Position numbers and translations under genes: made by a program
Shown: one piece after another, positions 39,093 to 48,916 of the stretch
Numbering within the stretch: the first letter of the stretch is position 1
Layout: each line of letters starts with the position of its first letter
From: Pelagomonas calceolata
Lineage: Eukaryota > Sar > Pelagophyceae > Pelagomonadales > Pelagomonadaceae
Assembly (NCBI GenBank): GCA_918797485.1
Contig: CAKKNE010000005.1
Location: 62,001-126,000, forward strand
Length of the DNA stretch: 64,000 nt
Reading direction: 5' to 3'
The notes under the pieces: model-generated
Told to the model about the DNA's origin: nothing
Database searches by the model: none
Seen by the model: the letters and a program-made list of their open reading frames with translations, nothing else

Positions 39093-42027
39093 TTAGAACC
39101 CCGCAAGCATCCCATCACTCCTCCTGCGAGAAGACGACCACCGCCTCCGCCGCGATGAAGAAGGAGGCGCAGCGACGCGGACGTCGCGCCGTAAATCGGC
39201 GGGAATTTCATCCAAGAACCGCGACGCCTCCATTTGCCTTGAGACGCCCCACGTCAAGCGAGTCCTAGCCCGCGTCAGGGCCAGCGACTCCTTGGCCCGC
39301 GTCATGGCCACGTACAATAAGCGCCGCTCTTCATCCACAGCTTGGGCCAATTCCTCGCCATCCTTATCAGCAGTGGCGTAGTAGTGCGGCAACAACCCCT
39401 CTTCGCAGCCCGCAATGATCACGGTCTGGAACTCGAGGCCCTTCGACGCGTGGACCGTCATGAGGCGAACTTTAGGGGGTGTCTTCTCCTCAGTGTCGTC
39501 GGCGGCCATGTCCTGGTCCTGGACGAGCGCGAGCGTGTCCAGGAACTCGACGAGCTCGCCCGCGGCGTAGGGCGCGGCGAGGTTGGCCAACTCCCTCACG
39601 TTCCGCCAGCGGTCGGCGCCATCCACAGATTCATGTCTCAGGTAGTGCTCGTAGCCCGTGCGGGCCTGCGTTGTATTAAGCGTCGACGGCGGCGCGGCGA
39701 TGGCGTCGCGTCGATGGCGTCGCGTCGACGGCGTCGCGTCGACAGCGTATCTCTGTGGCGGCGTCGAGGCGCACAAAACGCCATCGCCGCGAGGCGCCAC
39801 ACACGTCGAAGGGCCAAGGGACGCCGCGCACGCACCAGCACTTCCAGTAAAAACCAGGCCATCGACCCCACGAGGGGCCCGGCGTGGCCCTCCTCGGCGG
39901 GGATTGGTGTTGAAGTCGCCTGTTGTAGCTCTCGCAACTCATCCAAAGCATCGGTAAACACCTTGAGGTTGGAAGCCGCGCGCGCGGGCACCGGACTCTT
40001 CGCGTTGGCCGCGGCGTGCAGCATGCCCTCTCCACCCTCGAGAGCTTGGACCCGTAATCGCTCGAGAGAGCGAGGCCCGACGGCCCGCGGCGGCACGTTC
40101 GCAACCCGCTCAAAGGCATCATCATCCTTCGGATACGCGAGTAGTCGTAAATACGCGAGGACGTCGCGGATCTCCTTCCTCTCAAAAAAGCCTTTGGCGT
40201 GCAACAACTGGTACGACACGCCGGCCTTGAGCAGCTCCCGCTCGACGGCTCGCGACTGGGCGTTCGTCCTGTATAAAACAGCGACGTCGCCCTCGGCTCT
40301 CACACACACATCGGCAATCCACCGCGCCTCGTCGTCCTGGTCCTCCAGCTCGACGATCGACGGCACCAACGAGCCTTCGCGCCCTTCCAACGACAGAGCG
40401 TCCCTTCTACGAGTTGTAGATTCGACGACCGCCGACGCCGCGGACAAGATCGGCTGCGCGGAGCGGTAGTTCCTCTCCAGTTTAAGTAATCGCGCCCCGA
40501 AATCATCGTCATACCGCTGCTGGTTCTCGTAGTCGGCCCCGCGCCACCCGTAAATGGCCTGCGTGGCACGGACACCGTCGTGATGTGGCCGCGGCTCTCT
40601 CGCGAGGCGCGTAGACTCTCTGATGATCAGTGACGATGTGGTGTCGCGTCAACGCCATCGCCGCGACGGCGTCACGGTCAAGTTCATTCACAACGCCGCG
40701 CCACGGACCTGGTCGCTGTCGCCGACGACGAAAACACTATCCGACGCTAAGAGTTTGAGGACGTCGTACTGCACGCCGTTCGTGTCCTGGAACTCGTCCA
40801 CTAACACATGCTTCCAGCGGCCCGCGTACTTGGCTCTTGTAGCAGGTGAGTGCTCCAGGAGCCGCGCCGTCAGCGACAGCATGTCGTCGAAGTCCACCGC
40901 GTTGCGCTGCTGCAGCGTCTTTTCATAGAGATCGAAAACTCTCGAGACGATGCGGTCGCCGTATCCCTCTTTCGTAAGGTCCGCATATGATGATGCGTCG
41001 AAGCCCGCGTTTTTTAGGGACGAAATCGCGGACTGGACGCGCGCCGGTTTTATTTCCGACTTGTCCCAGCCTAAGCCTACGGGAGGCTTCTCGGCGATGC
41101 AGCGGCCACCTGCGTTGTACGACGGTCTCTCACGCGACGATGGCCCCGACGCGGTCCGAAACGGCTCGAAATCGAAAACGAAACCACCCACGGCCTCGTG
41201 AAGATGGCTCAAGGACGCCGCCGCACACAGAGCTTGATCATCGCGGCCTGGTCGTAGACCGCGAAGCCGCGCTTAATAGGAGACTCGAGCGCTTCCACGT
41301 CGTCGCGCAGCATCGTCAAACAGACTCGATGAAAGGTCCCGACGCTGATGGACGAGGCGTCCTGGGGGTTTATTTCCTCTTCCAATCGCTCTCTTAACTC
41401 ATTGGCAGCTCGGTTCGTGAAGGTCAAGGCGAGCACCGACGACGCGCGCGCGCCGCTCTCCACCAAGTGAGCCACTCGTCGCGTTAACACTCGAGTTTTC
41501 CCCGTGCCGGGGCCGGCGACGACTCGTATCGGTTCCGTAGACGCTTCGACGGCGGCGCGCTGCTGGTCGTTCAGCTTCAGCGGTGGAACGCGCTTCACCT
41601 CCTTCTCTTCCACTACTGGTGGTTCCTTTTTCACGGCGTCGAGGATCGTGTGCCTTTGGTCGCGCGTTTTCTGCTGATGGCATGGCTTGCACAACGCTTG
41701 CAAGTTCGACAGGGCGTCCGAACCATTGAGCGCCACGGGCACGATGTGGTCGATCTCGTGCTCCGGCGGCAGCAAGCAGCCGCAGCCCGCGCAGAGGTAC
41801 TGTTGATTGAACGCGACCGTCTTCCGCGTTTTGGCCGGTAAAGGTAATCGTTGCGGTTTCGCTACTACAGAAGCGGCGGCGGCCTCGAAGTTCGTTGTTA
41901 GTGGTTCGGCGCTCGTGGACTTCTTCGCGGCTCGGAGCACGGCGCGCGGCCGCCGGGAGGCTGCTCTGGCCACCAGCGCGCCAGCTCGGAGCGCGAGCAT
42001 CGCTGCCACCACTGTTCGGATCATCAA
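39093..42027 (-). CDS. UvrD/PcrA-type SF1 helicase with N-terminal HNH domain and plastid-type leader
   Basis: Exons 42027-41229, 41109-40709, 40558-39836 and 39665-39093 give 831 residues. A hydrophobic Ala-rich leader (MMIRTVVAAMLALRAGALVA) suggests organelle targeting. Residues about 75-120 form an HNH nuclease motif: CAGCGCLLPPEHEIDHIVPV, then NGSDALSNLQALCKPCHQQK. The helicase follows with all SF1A motifs: LNDQQRAAV, Walker A AGPGTGKT, VDEFQDTN, DSDQAIYGWRGA (spanning an intron), NYRSAQPI, VHASKGLEFQTVIIAG, DEERRLLYVAMTRAKESL. UvrD helicases unwind DNA in repair and replication restart. The three introns (119, 150, 170 bp) all end CGCAG; two hold CGCCATCG modules. A palindrome is 96 bp upstream. 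Confidence 0.85.
39666..39835 (-). mobile_element. Introner-like intron with tandem modules in the UvrD gene
   Basis: 170 bp. On the plus strand it contains GCGATGGCGTCGCGTCGATG followed by two more GCGTCGAYRGCGT units and, further on, AACGCCATCGCCGCGAGG. Placed by the frame LLEVL/ARTGYEHYLRHE. Confidence 0.7.
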
Positions 42028-42122
42028 GGAGAGGTCATAGGCAGTCGGGGAGGCCTCGAAACCAGGTTGCTCCGACGCTGCCTTAAACGGCTCGGACCGC
42101 GGGCTTTCCGCTCAAAATCGGA

Positions 42123-42146
42123 GCTAGCGTGTCGTAAGACACTAGC
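42123..42146. promoter_or_regulatory. CTAG palindrome element, copy 7 (divergent pair)
   Basis: GCTAGCGTGTC then GTAAGACACTAGC. Between the UvrD gene (start 42027, minus) and the phosphatase gene (start 42313, plus). One of the best palindromes: GTGTC and GACAC also pair. Confidence 0.7.
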
Positions 42147-42312
42147 ACGCCTCAGATTTTTTGCTAGTGGCTGCCCAGCTATAGCGAGGTCACACATCGG
42201 GCAGCGTCAGACGACTTGAAATCCATCGGTCTCGGGCGTGCAGCGCTCGGCGAGAGCGCACCAGCACCGCACAGCCCGACAGAGGGGCAGCCACAAACAA
42301 GCAGCAGACTCC

Positions 42313-43475
42313 ATGGGCCGCCGCGGCAAAGCGATCGGCGCCGCCGCGAAGAAGAGCCGCCGGCACCTCGACACCATGCAGGCGAAGCAAAAAAAGCCAC
42401 CGCCCGTGGCGCGGGGGGAGTGCCTGACGCTTCCCGTCGACGACCGTGTGGAAATCAACCTGAACGCCATCGAGCAGACGCAGCTACGGAAGCACATCGA
42501 AATTTGATTTCCACACAGGTCGACGACGACCTCACATCCATAGAAGCGGCGGACCTGCCTTCACTATTGCCGACGGCCACGGTCGTCGACGCGAGTCGCA
42601 CGAAGGGCTACCTCCTGGACAGCGTCCACGTGCCCCAACACGAGTGGGACTTCCTCACGCCCGAGGCGCGAAAGCTGTGCGAGGCCAATCGTAAATTGAT
42701 CTTCCTCGACGTGAGGAGCGCGCGGGCTGTGAGAAGGGAGTATCCGAATTTGGACGTGGCCGTCGTGCGGGGCGGCTTCGACGCGTGTTTGGCGGCGCTC
42801 CCATCGAATCTATTTCGAGGCGTGGACGAGGAGCGGCGCCTCGAGCCCTACTGCCTTTATCTCAAAGATAGGCGCCACCTCGACTGGGCGGCGGGTTTAG
42901 ATGACGATGAGAGAGGGGCCGAGGTCCGGCGCATGCACCGGCTGCCCGTCGACGTGACTCCAAACCTTTACTTGGGCGACGCCGGGTGCGCCGCCGACAT
43001 GGAACGGCTCAAAAGCTTGAGTATTACGCACGTGCTCAACTGCGCGCCCGGCGGCGCGCGCGACATGAGTGCCGTTTATCTTCAGCACGGTATACGGAGT
43101 ATGGCCGTGGCCGCGAAGGACAATGAAAACTGTGCTTTGTTGGATGGCCACGTCGACGTCGAGGCCTTCCTATCAAAAGCGCGGACGTCGGGAAGAGTCC
43201 TGGTGCACTGCGTCCAGGGTTTGAACCGGAGCGGCCTGGTGGTCGCGGCCGCGTTGGTAAGAGACGGCGTATCTGTCATTGACGCCGTCCGGACTTTGAG
43301 GGCGCGGCGGGGCAACGACGCCCTCTCGAATACGAACTTCCAGCGGCGGCTCGTGCGCTACGCGGCTCGGCTCGGGCGACTCGGGCCGGTGCCTGACGTT
43401 GTGGTCTCGGAGGCGCGTCCCGCGGCGCCGGCGCCCGCTCCGCCGCCTACGGGGGGTTGCTGCCTGGTGAGCTAA
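42313..43475 (+). CDS. Dual-specificity phosphatase with C-terminal CaaX box
   Basis: Exons 42313-42435 and 42519-43475 give 359 residues. Exon 1 is a basic tail (MGRRGKAIGAAAKKSRRHLD). After a rhodanese/CDC25-like segment (KLIFLDVRSARAVRREYPNL) comes the DSP core: PNLYLGDAGCAADMERLKSL, THVLNCAPGG, and the catalytic loop VHCVQGLNRSGLVVAAALVR (HCx5R with Cys nucleophile and Arg). The end is GGCCLVS: CLVS fits a CaaX farnesylation box, with a neighbouring Cys. So a membrane-tethered protein phosphatase is likely, as for PRL-type enzymes. The 83 bp intron is a textbook introner with target duplication. Start chosen because exon 1 splices in phase 0. Confidence 0.85.
42436..42518 (+). mobile_element. 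Introner element (83 bp intron) with TIRs and target duplication
   Basis: Ends CGTGTGGAAATCAACC and TTGATTTCCACACAG are inverted repeats. GTCGACGAC flanks both sides: the left copy supplies the GT donor, the right copy begins exon 2. Interior has AACGCCATCGAG. Confidence 0.9.
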
Positions 43476-43617
43476 GTTGTACTTGATGTGTTCCTAGGTC
43501 GACCGGCCGGCCGCGCGCGTTCCCGTTATGGACCCCCATTTCCTTGTACTGGCGTAATCCGAAACCCGTCGACGCTAGTGCAACCACCCGCGCAGGGCTC
43601 TGGGGCGCGTTTCCGCA

Positions 43618-43639
43618 GCTAGCGGCGTTAGGCACTAGC
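43618..43639. promoter_or_regulatory. CTAG palindrome element, copy 8
   Basis: GCTAGCGGC then GTTAGGCACTAGC, 181 bp upstream of the gene at 43820. Confidence 0.6.
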
Positions 43640-43819
43640 AAGCAGACTTGTCGACACGACCTTTGCGCTGCCCGTGCAGCTAACCGTGCTCACCTTACAG
43701 GCACGACCACAGTTACTCGTCGTCGCAGCACCCCCACGCACAGCCTGGCACCACCCGACCACAGTTGAAGACAGTCCTTGTCGCTGCAGCCTGGGTAGCA
43801 CTCGACTGCAAACGCAACC

Positions 43820-44569
43820 ATGCCTTCCCTCAGCAAACTCCTTGTAACCCTAGCGGTCGCCGACGGCTTCCAGAAGCCTTCGTCGATAAGACAAGCAACA
43901 AAACTCAGCGCGTTAACGACGCCCGACATGGTCAGCATCTACGGCCGCCTCTCCGAAAGCACGTGCGTCGCCGAGGACGGCGAGACGACGCAAACCGCCA
44001 AGAAACCGAAGTGGATTCCCGCGTATAGTTTCAGGAAAGATCACGTCCCGACGTGGATGGAAGTGTTTGCGGGCAAGGAAAGCATTTCCCTGGCCGAGTT
44101 CGAGGAAGGTTTACAAGCACTGCCCTTCGCGGACCCCTGGCACTCGCCCAAGAGCGAGGCAGCGCAGACCTACTCGCAGGCCGGCGGCCGGGCCGTCTTC
44201 GCTTTGTTAGGTGGCGAGGATTCACTGAGCCTAGACACGTGCGAGGAGAAGCTCATGGAGCTCGCGCCCGAGAACGACGGCGTGACCTGGCAGGACTTCC
44301 AGATCGCGCTGGTCGAGCTGGGCCAGACTCGGTCGCGCGACTGGGACGCGTTCGTTGACGGGGGCTGGGAGGACCTCCTCGAGGACGACGACTGGGAGGC
44401 CTCGAAGGACGACGAGGGCGCGAACCAGCTCATGACGGACGTCGGCGCCGCGCCGCCGCCGCCGCCGCCGCCGCCGCCGGGCGGCGCGCCGCCGCCGCCG
44501 CCGGGAGGGGCTCCGCCGCCGCCGCCGCCGCCGCCCCAAAAAACGGCGGGGGGCATCTACCTGGGATAG
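43820..44569 (+). CDS. Leader-bearing protein with polyproline tail
   Basis: A 249-residue intronless protein. MPSLSKLLVTLAVADGFQKP is a signal peptide ending before GF, the aromatic +1 site typical of secondary-plastid leaders. The middle has two EF-hand-like helical spacings (SISLAEFEEGLQALPF, GVTWQDFQIALVELGQ), but the loops lack a full set of calcium-binding acids. The C-terminus is two blocks of Pro separated by GGA and ends TAGGIYLG. Function unknown; a plastid scaffold is one possibility. Confidence 0.6.
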   Translation: MPSLSKLLVTLAVADGFQKPSSIRQATKLSALTTPDMVSIYGRLSESTCVAEDGETTQTAKKPKWIPAYSFRKDHVPTWMEVFAGKESISLAEFEEGLQALPFADPWHSPKSEAAQTYSQAGGRAVFALLGGEDSLSLDTCEEKLMELAPENDGVTWQDFQIALVELGQTRSRDWDAFVDGGWEDLLEDDDWEASKDDEGANQLMTDVGAAPPPPPPPPPGGAPPPPPGGAPPPPPPPPQKTAGGIYLG

Positions 44570-44645
44570 TAGGCGCGGGTAAGAGAGTCGACGTATCTTA
44601 GGGTGGGCCATGGCGTATTTGTGTACAAAGGGGAGGAGGGGCTTC

Positions 44646-45388
44646 TCAGTAGACGAAAGGCACGAATTTCGCCGTCGTCGCGGCGTACTTGGGGAATTCC
44701 TTCGGGTAGCGGTCCGCGAGGTACTCGTCGAGGCCCGGGATGTGCATGAACACGAACAACGCCGTCATGACGGGCACCGCCCACCACGTCCACGACACCG
44801 CGAGGCCGCTCGACGCGAGCGTCCAGCCCGTGAACAGGAGCGTGTCGCCGAAGTAGTTGGCGTGCATCGTCAGAGACCACAAGCCGCCGGTCATCAGCTT
44901 ACCCTTATTGGCGGGCTGTTTCTTGAAAATGTAGCGCTGGGACTCGCCGATGGTCGAGAATCCCGAACCCACGACGTATAGCACGATGGCGGCGGCCGTC
45001 ACGGGCGCCGAGCACTCGTCGACCTTGCCGCGGGCCATCGTGTAGAAGATCGACGGGATGAAGAAGACGTAGACGATGGGGATCTCGTGCCAATCCGGCG
45101 GACGGGACCACAGCACGAGCATCGCGAAGTAGAGGCGGGCCACGTAGACGATGCCGAAGACCAGGAGCGTCTGGTCATTGCACTCTATCGCCGGTATCAG
45201 CCTGCGTGAATCCATCGTCGCGAAACCGCGCTCGCTCTGTGACACGTCGCATCGATGGCGTGGATCGGAAACACCGGGGCGCACTCAAGCGCGTACCACG
45301 CAATGGTCGCGAGGACGAGCGCCGAAGCGATGCCGGCTTTGAGCGCCCATTGGGACTTGTCGAAGCGCCAGGCGTCTTTGATGGCCAT
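44646..45388 (-). CDS. Multi-pass membrane enzyme, DUF1295/isoprenylcysteine methyltransferase-like
   Basis: Two exons, 45388 to about 45277 and about 45200 to 44646. Exon 1 is a signal-like helix (KAGIASALVLATIAWYALEC). Exon 2 has helices LLVFGIVYVARLYFAMLVLW and APVTAAAIVLYVVGSGFSTI, then GGLWSLTMHANYFGDTLLFT and a C-terminal PGLDEYLADRYPKEFPKYAA. The pattern G-LW...H-NY-GD...DEYL..RYG-EF.KY is that of DUF1295 and steroid-5-alpha-reductase/ICMT-type membrane enzymes, where His and the terminal E/Y bind NADPH or SAM. A strict GT-AG junction leaves the frame one base off, so one assembly base is probably missing. The intron contains CACGCCATCGATGCGACG. Confidence 0.7.
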
Positions 45389-45808
45389 TTTTTACGCAGT
45401 TTTGTGCAACCGGGGAACGCGCCTGCGCGGAGGCCAGGCCGCTCGATTTTGCTGCTGAATTTGGCAGCGCTGTCGCGCCGCGCAGCGCAGTTTCGCTGCG
45501 AACCGAGTAAGGACTCAATCGAGATGCTCTACGCTGGCTCGTACGCAAAGGTTTGCGAAGGTGGGCGGAAATATGGACACACCAAAAACGAGGCAGAGCT
45601 CAGCTGATGGGTAAATCTCGAGCTGAGCAAACTTCCTGTGGTTGAACTGCCCGCTACGGCCGAAATCACACGTCTCGCGAAGCGTCGCTACGTCTCTCGA
45701 CCATCAGCGTACGAATAAATTGCGGGAAACTCGCAAACTGGCCGCGGCGCGCCATCGACGCAACGAATAGAATAGAGCGCTATCGACGCAAAAAATAGAC
45801 TAAATAAA
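45389..45808. other. Intergenic stretch, nothing recognised
   Basis: No gene, repeat family or palindrome element is seen. Near 45748 the short CGCCATCGACGCAACG unit recurs as CTATCGACGCAAAA. Confidence 0.5.
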
Positions 45809-46720
45809 TTACCTCTGAACAAGATCCACCTTCCCGGAAGGCGCCGGCTCCTGGACGTACGCCAGCGACCGCAGTAGCGCCTCGATGATCTCCACCCTAT
45901 CATCCTCGCCGGACCCCAGTCCCAATAAAGGCTCCGGTGGCAATTGGACAGAAGACGCGTGCCGCAGCAACGGCCCGAGCCGAATCAACGCGTCGTCGCA
46001 GGGCCCGCGCAAGGGATGACCGGAAGGAAACGTCTCCGGCCCCATGCGCGCGCGCGCCACGATATAAGCCGCCGGATCCTCCATGCCAGGCCCGCTCTCC
46101 ACGGATTTGTGCGCGAGGACCATTTGTAGGAGCTTGGGCGTCGGTGTCGCACCATGCCTCAAAAACAGCAACGCGATCGTCCGCAGGCCCAATCCCAAAC
46201 CCTCGTGGGGCCGGTCGTCGGACGGGACCAATTGTAAGCCAGGCAACAAGCAGCAATCACAGAGAGCTTCAAGGACCTCCTTCGACCAGCTCACCGACGG
46301 GTTCGGCAGGCCCGCTCTTTTCAGAGCGTCCTCGCCCAACCGGAAGACGTTCGACAGTTCCGACGTCAACGACTGGATCGGCGCATTTAGAGCATCATCT
46401 CTCCCCAGACATGTTTTTTTATGTCTAGCCCAATCCGTTCTTTGACAATCCTTGCTACAGTACGACGCCTTGCCGCAGCGGCCGCAGCGTCGCGTCGCGC
46501 CCGGCCGCAAGCACGCCGCGCAGCACCTCAATGCTGATGCCGCGTCGGCCTTGCGCTCCCTTTGTTTAGTAGGAGGCGCGAAGGCGGTGCCGTCGAGGCA
46601 CTGCCTTACTAAAGCGCTCTTGCCGAATTGGCTCGTCGGCGTGTGGCTCCTTAATACCGCGTCGGCCGCTCGGTAGGCGTGCCGATGCGGCGGCGTCTGG
46701 GACGTGTCCATCGCGCTCAT
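45809..46720 (-). CDS. MYND zinc finger protein
   Basis: From MSAMDTSQTPPHRHAYRAAD (ATG 46720; a second in-frame ATG lies at 46795) the protein has about 303 residues. The MYND finger is CCAACLRPGATRRCGRCGKA then SYCSKDCQRTDWARHKKTC, complete with all eight Cys/His ligands. The rest is helical (LTSELSNVFRLGEDALKRAG, GLRTIALLFLRHGATPTPKL, PAAYIVARARMGPETFPSGH) with ankyrin- or TPR-like packing but no clear repeat. MYND fingers recruit Pro-rich partners, often chromatin or signalling proteins. No SET domain is seen. No intron. Confidence 0.7.
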   Translation of the reverse strand: MSAMDTSQTPPHRHAYRAADAVLRSHTPTSQFGKSALVRQCLDGTAFAPPTKQRERKADAASALRCCAACLRPGATRRCGRCGKASYCSKDCQRTDWARHKKTCLGRDDALNAPIQSLTSELSNVFRLGEDALKRAGLPNPSVSWSKEVLEALCDCCLLPGLQLVPSDDRPHEGLGLGLRTIALLFLRHGATPTPKLLQMVLAHKSVESGPGMEDPAAYIVARARMGPETFPSGHPLRGPCDDALIRLGPLLRHASSVQLPPEPLLGLGSGEDDRVEIIEALLRSLAYVQEPAPSGKVDLVQR

Positions 46721-46895
46721 CGCTGCGTCGCGGCGCCCCTCCCTGCTCCTTGGGATATGCTGTATTGAACCCCAAAGCGTACCCGAGAGCAGCAAAGGTT
46801 AGCGAGCACTGTCCATCGAACGAACAGCGCCCGTCTCTACGTTACTGGCACCGCTGATGGCACACAGCGAGCGCGGGCGCGCGCGATCGCGACGA

Positions 46896-46919
46896 TCTAG
46901 CGGAGTGAAAGACACTAGA
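46896..46919. promoter_or_regulatory. CTAG palindrome element, copy 9 (divergent pair)
   Basis: TCTAGCGGAGTGAAA then GACACTAGA, between the MYND gene (minus) and the WW gene (start 47255, plus). Confidence 0.55.
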
Positions 46920-47254
46920 CTTGAACGACGCCTGCGGCCAGGGTGTCTTGTCAGACGGATACGGAAGAATCGAATGCAAAGACGACGGCAACAAATTCAG
47001 GAGCCCCCCTAATTTTTTTTTTTGCGGTGCCATTTTGAATAATTAAGAGCTCCTAACTCAGCGCGTAAGCTGCCGCTGGCCCGCAGAGATTGTGTGCAGG
47101 CCACACGCATTGCGCCCATCAAGTGCCACGTGAAGAGCGCTGTCAAAAACCGCTCAGCGCGCCAAATTAGCTGTGCCGCCAAATCAGCTGTAGCAAACGC
47201 AGCGCGCATCTATAAAGACAGCGCACGCCGCCGACGCTAGGCGCCGCACAAAAA

Positions 47255-48574
47255 ATGGCGGAACGCAAGCTCTCCGGCGTGCGCGTGTCGCTCCCGCGGT
47301 TGACGAGAGTACGAGCGGTCAGCCACGACCAGTACGGAGGCGCCACTTTAACCTACGACGACGAGCGCCGCGACTACGAGCTCTGCAAGCTCGAGAGCGT
47401 GCCCGGCGTGCGCGAGGACGACCCGCTGAATGGCGCGAAGGTCGCGTTGCCACCTCAAAACTACACCTGGGACGCCGAGCGGCTGCTCTGGGTCCATTCG
47501 AGAAGCAAGCAGCCCTACGCCGAGATGGCTCGTAGATCATTACCTAGATCGGATGAAGACGTTGAAAGGGACCCTCCCTCGGAAGCGATTGGATCGAGGT
47601 GCATGGCGTGGTCTTGGTCAGACGAGACACCCTCGTTGCGAAGGGCCACGGTCACGTCGCATTCTTGCGAAGGCGATGATTTGGGTTTATTGGGAAAGTG
47701 GACCCTGACGCTATCATCTGCGGGCACGAATCGAAGACCAACTACGATAGAGGTAAGAGCGCCGGAGCTCCGAGCCGCGTTGGACCTGAGACACCATGTC
47801 GATTGTCGAGGAGAGCCACCAGCACTCTCTCCAGAACTACGCCGACAAGGCTGGTCCGCAAAACAAAGTAGATCAACCGGCGACTGGTATTATGTTCATA
47901 CCTCACCGAATGGAGGCGCGACGAGCCAGTGGGAGCGGCCCGGCTGCGACTGGCCCAACGCTCCTTCTTGCGCGTGTTTGGGGCACCGGACGTCGACGCG
48001 CATCGATTCCCACCTAGATAGAATGGAACGCAAGGCGACGTTGGCTGCTTCCTGTCGCTCGAAGTACGCGGACTATGAACGGGCCCAAGAAGACAGGGCG
48101 ACGGAAGCATCTTCTCGCGGTGAGGCACCTGATAGCGCTTTACAAACGTATGCCGCGTGGTGCCGCGCGCGATGCGAGGCGTACTACGAATCGCCGCCCC
48201 ACTTGCAGCATCTGTCGGATGACGCGCCCGAACGGCGAGCCGACCTCGAGGCCCACGTGGACACGATGTACGGCTTGATGCGCGAGTACGACCACGTCGC
48301 GAGTGACTCCGAGTTTAGTGATGAGAGTGAAAGTGAGGATGAAAACGAGGACTTCAGCGAATTGGGTTTCAGTGATGTGAGGGTCCAGCGGTCGTCGAAA
48401 CGAAGGAGGACGGAGCGGGTCCTGCGGAGTGGATTGGAGCAGTTCATCGACTCGCCGGGAGTGGCTTCCCGCATCTTGCACGGCGACGGCTTCAACCGGA
48501 CGCGGTCGGGCGCGGTCTTCGGGGGGAAGCGCGACGAGAACTCGGACCTGCGCAAGCACCTCGACTTCGACTGA
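47255..48574 (+). CDS. WW-domain protein with acidic C-terminal region
   Basis: A 439-residue intronless protein. A WW domain is clear at about residues 205-235: GWSAKQSRSTGDWYYVHTSP then GGATSQWERP, with both signature Trp residues, the aromatic YYVH and the closing Pro. A second, weaker WW-like stretch is at residues 67-85 (YTWDAERLLWVHSRSKQPY). The C-terminal third has an acidic run (SDESESEDENEDFSELG) and a basic cluster (QRSSKRRRTERV), suggesting a nuclear protein. WW domains bind Pro-rich motifs, often in splicing or transcription complexes. A specific partner cannot be named. Confidence 0.7.
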   Translation: MAERKLSGVRVSLPRLTRVRAVSHDQYGGATLTYDDERRDYELCKLESVPGVREDDPLNGAKVALPPQNYTWDAERLLWVHSRSKQPYAEMARRSLPRSDEDVERDPPSEAIGSRCMAWSWSDETPSLRRATVTSHSCEGDDLGLLGKWTLTLSSAGTNRRPTTIEVRAPELRAALDLRHHVDCRGEPPALSPELRRQGWSAKQSRSTGDWYYVHTSPNGGATSQWERPGCDWPNAPSCACLGHRTSTRIDSHLDRMERKATLAASCRSKYADYERAQEDRATEASSRGEAPDSALQTYAAWCRARCEAYYESPPHLQHLSDDAPERRADLEAHVDTMYGLMREYDHVASDSEFSDESESEDENEDFSELGFSDVRVQRSSKRRRTERVLRSGLEQFIDSPGVASRILHGDGFNRTRSGAVFGGKRDENSDLRKHLDFD

Positions 48575-48916
48575 GGAGCTTCCGGCCTAAGGTCCGTCTA
48601 GCTAGTCTTGTGTCCTCCCGCGTCGCGCCACGTCGAAATTCCCAATATGGCATAGCGCCCGCGCGATGGCGTGAAGGACCCGTCCCCGACTACAAAGCGA
48701 GCTCTCCCGCTCGGCGCGGGCCGGAGGGGGGGGGTAGCGCTTCAGCTGAGCCTTGCTCTCACACTGCCAACTTGCTCCCCGGCTGAGGCGGCCGCACCAG
48801 ACGCCGCCGAGCCCCGCCAGGCACGCCAGCGCTCGGATCGAGGTGGCCCTCACGCCTGGGGCGAGAAACCGCGCTGCCCGGAGTGCCAGCGAAGCTTACC
48901 AGGGGCAGCCTCCACG

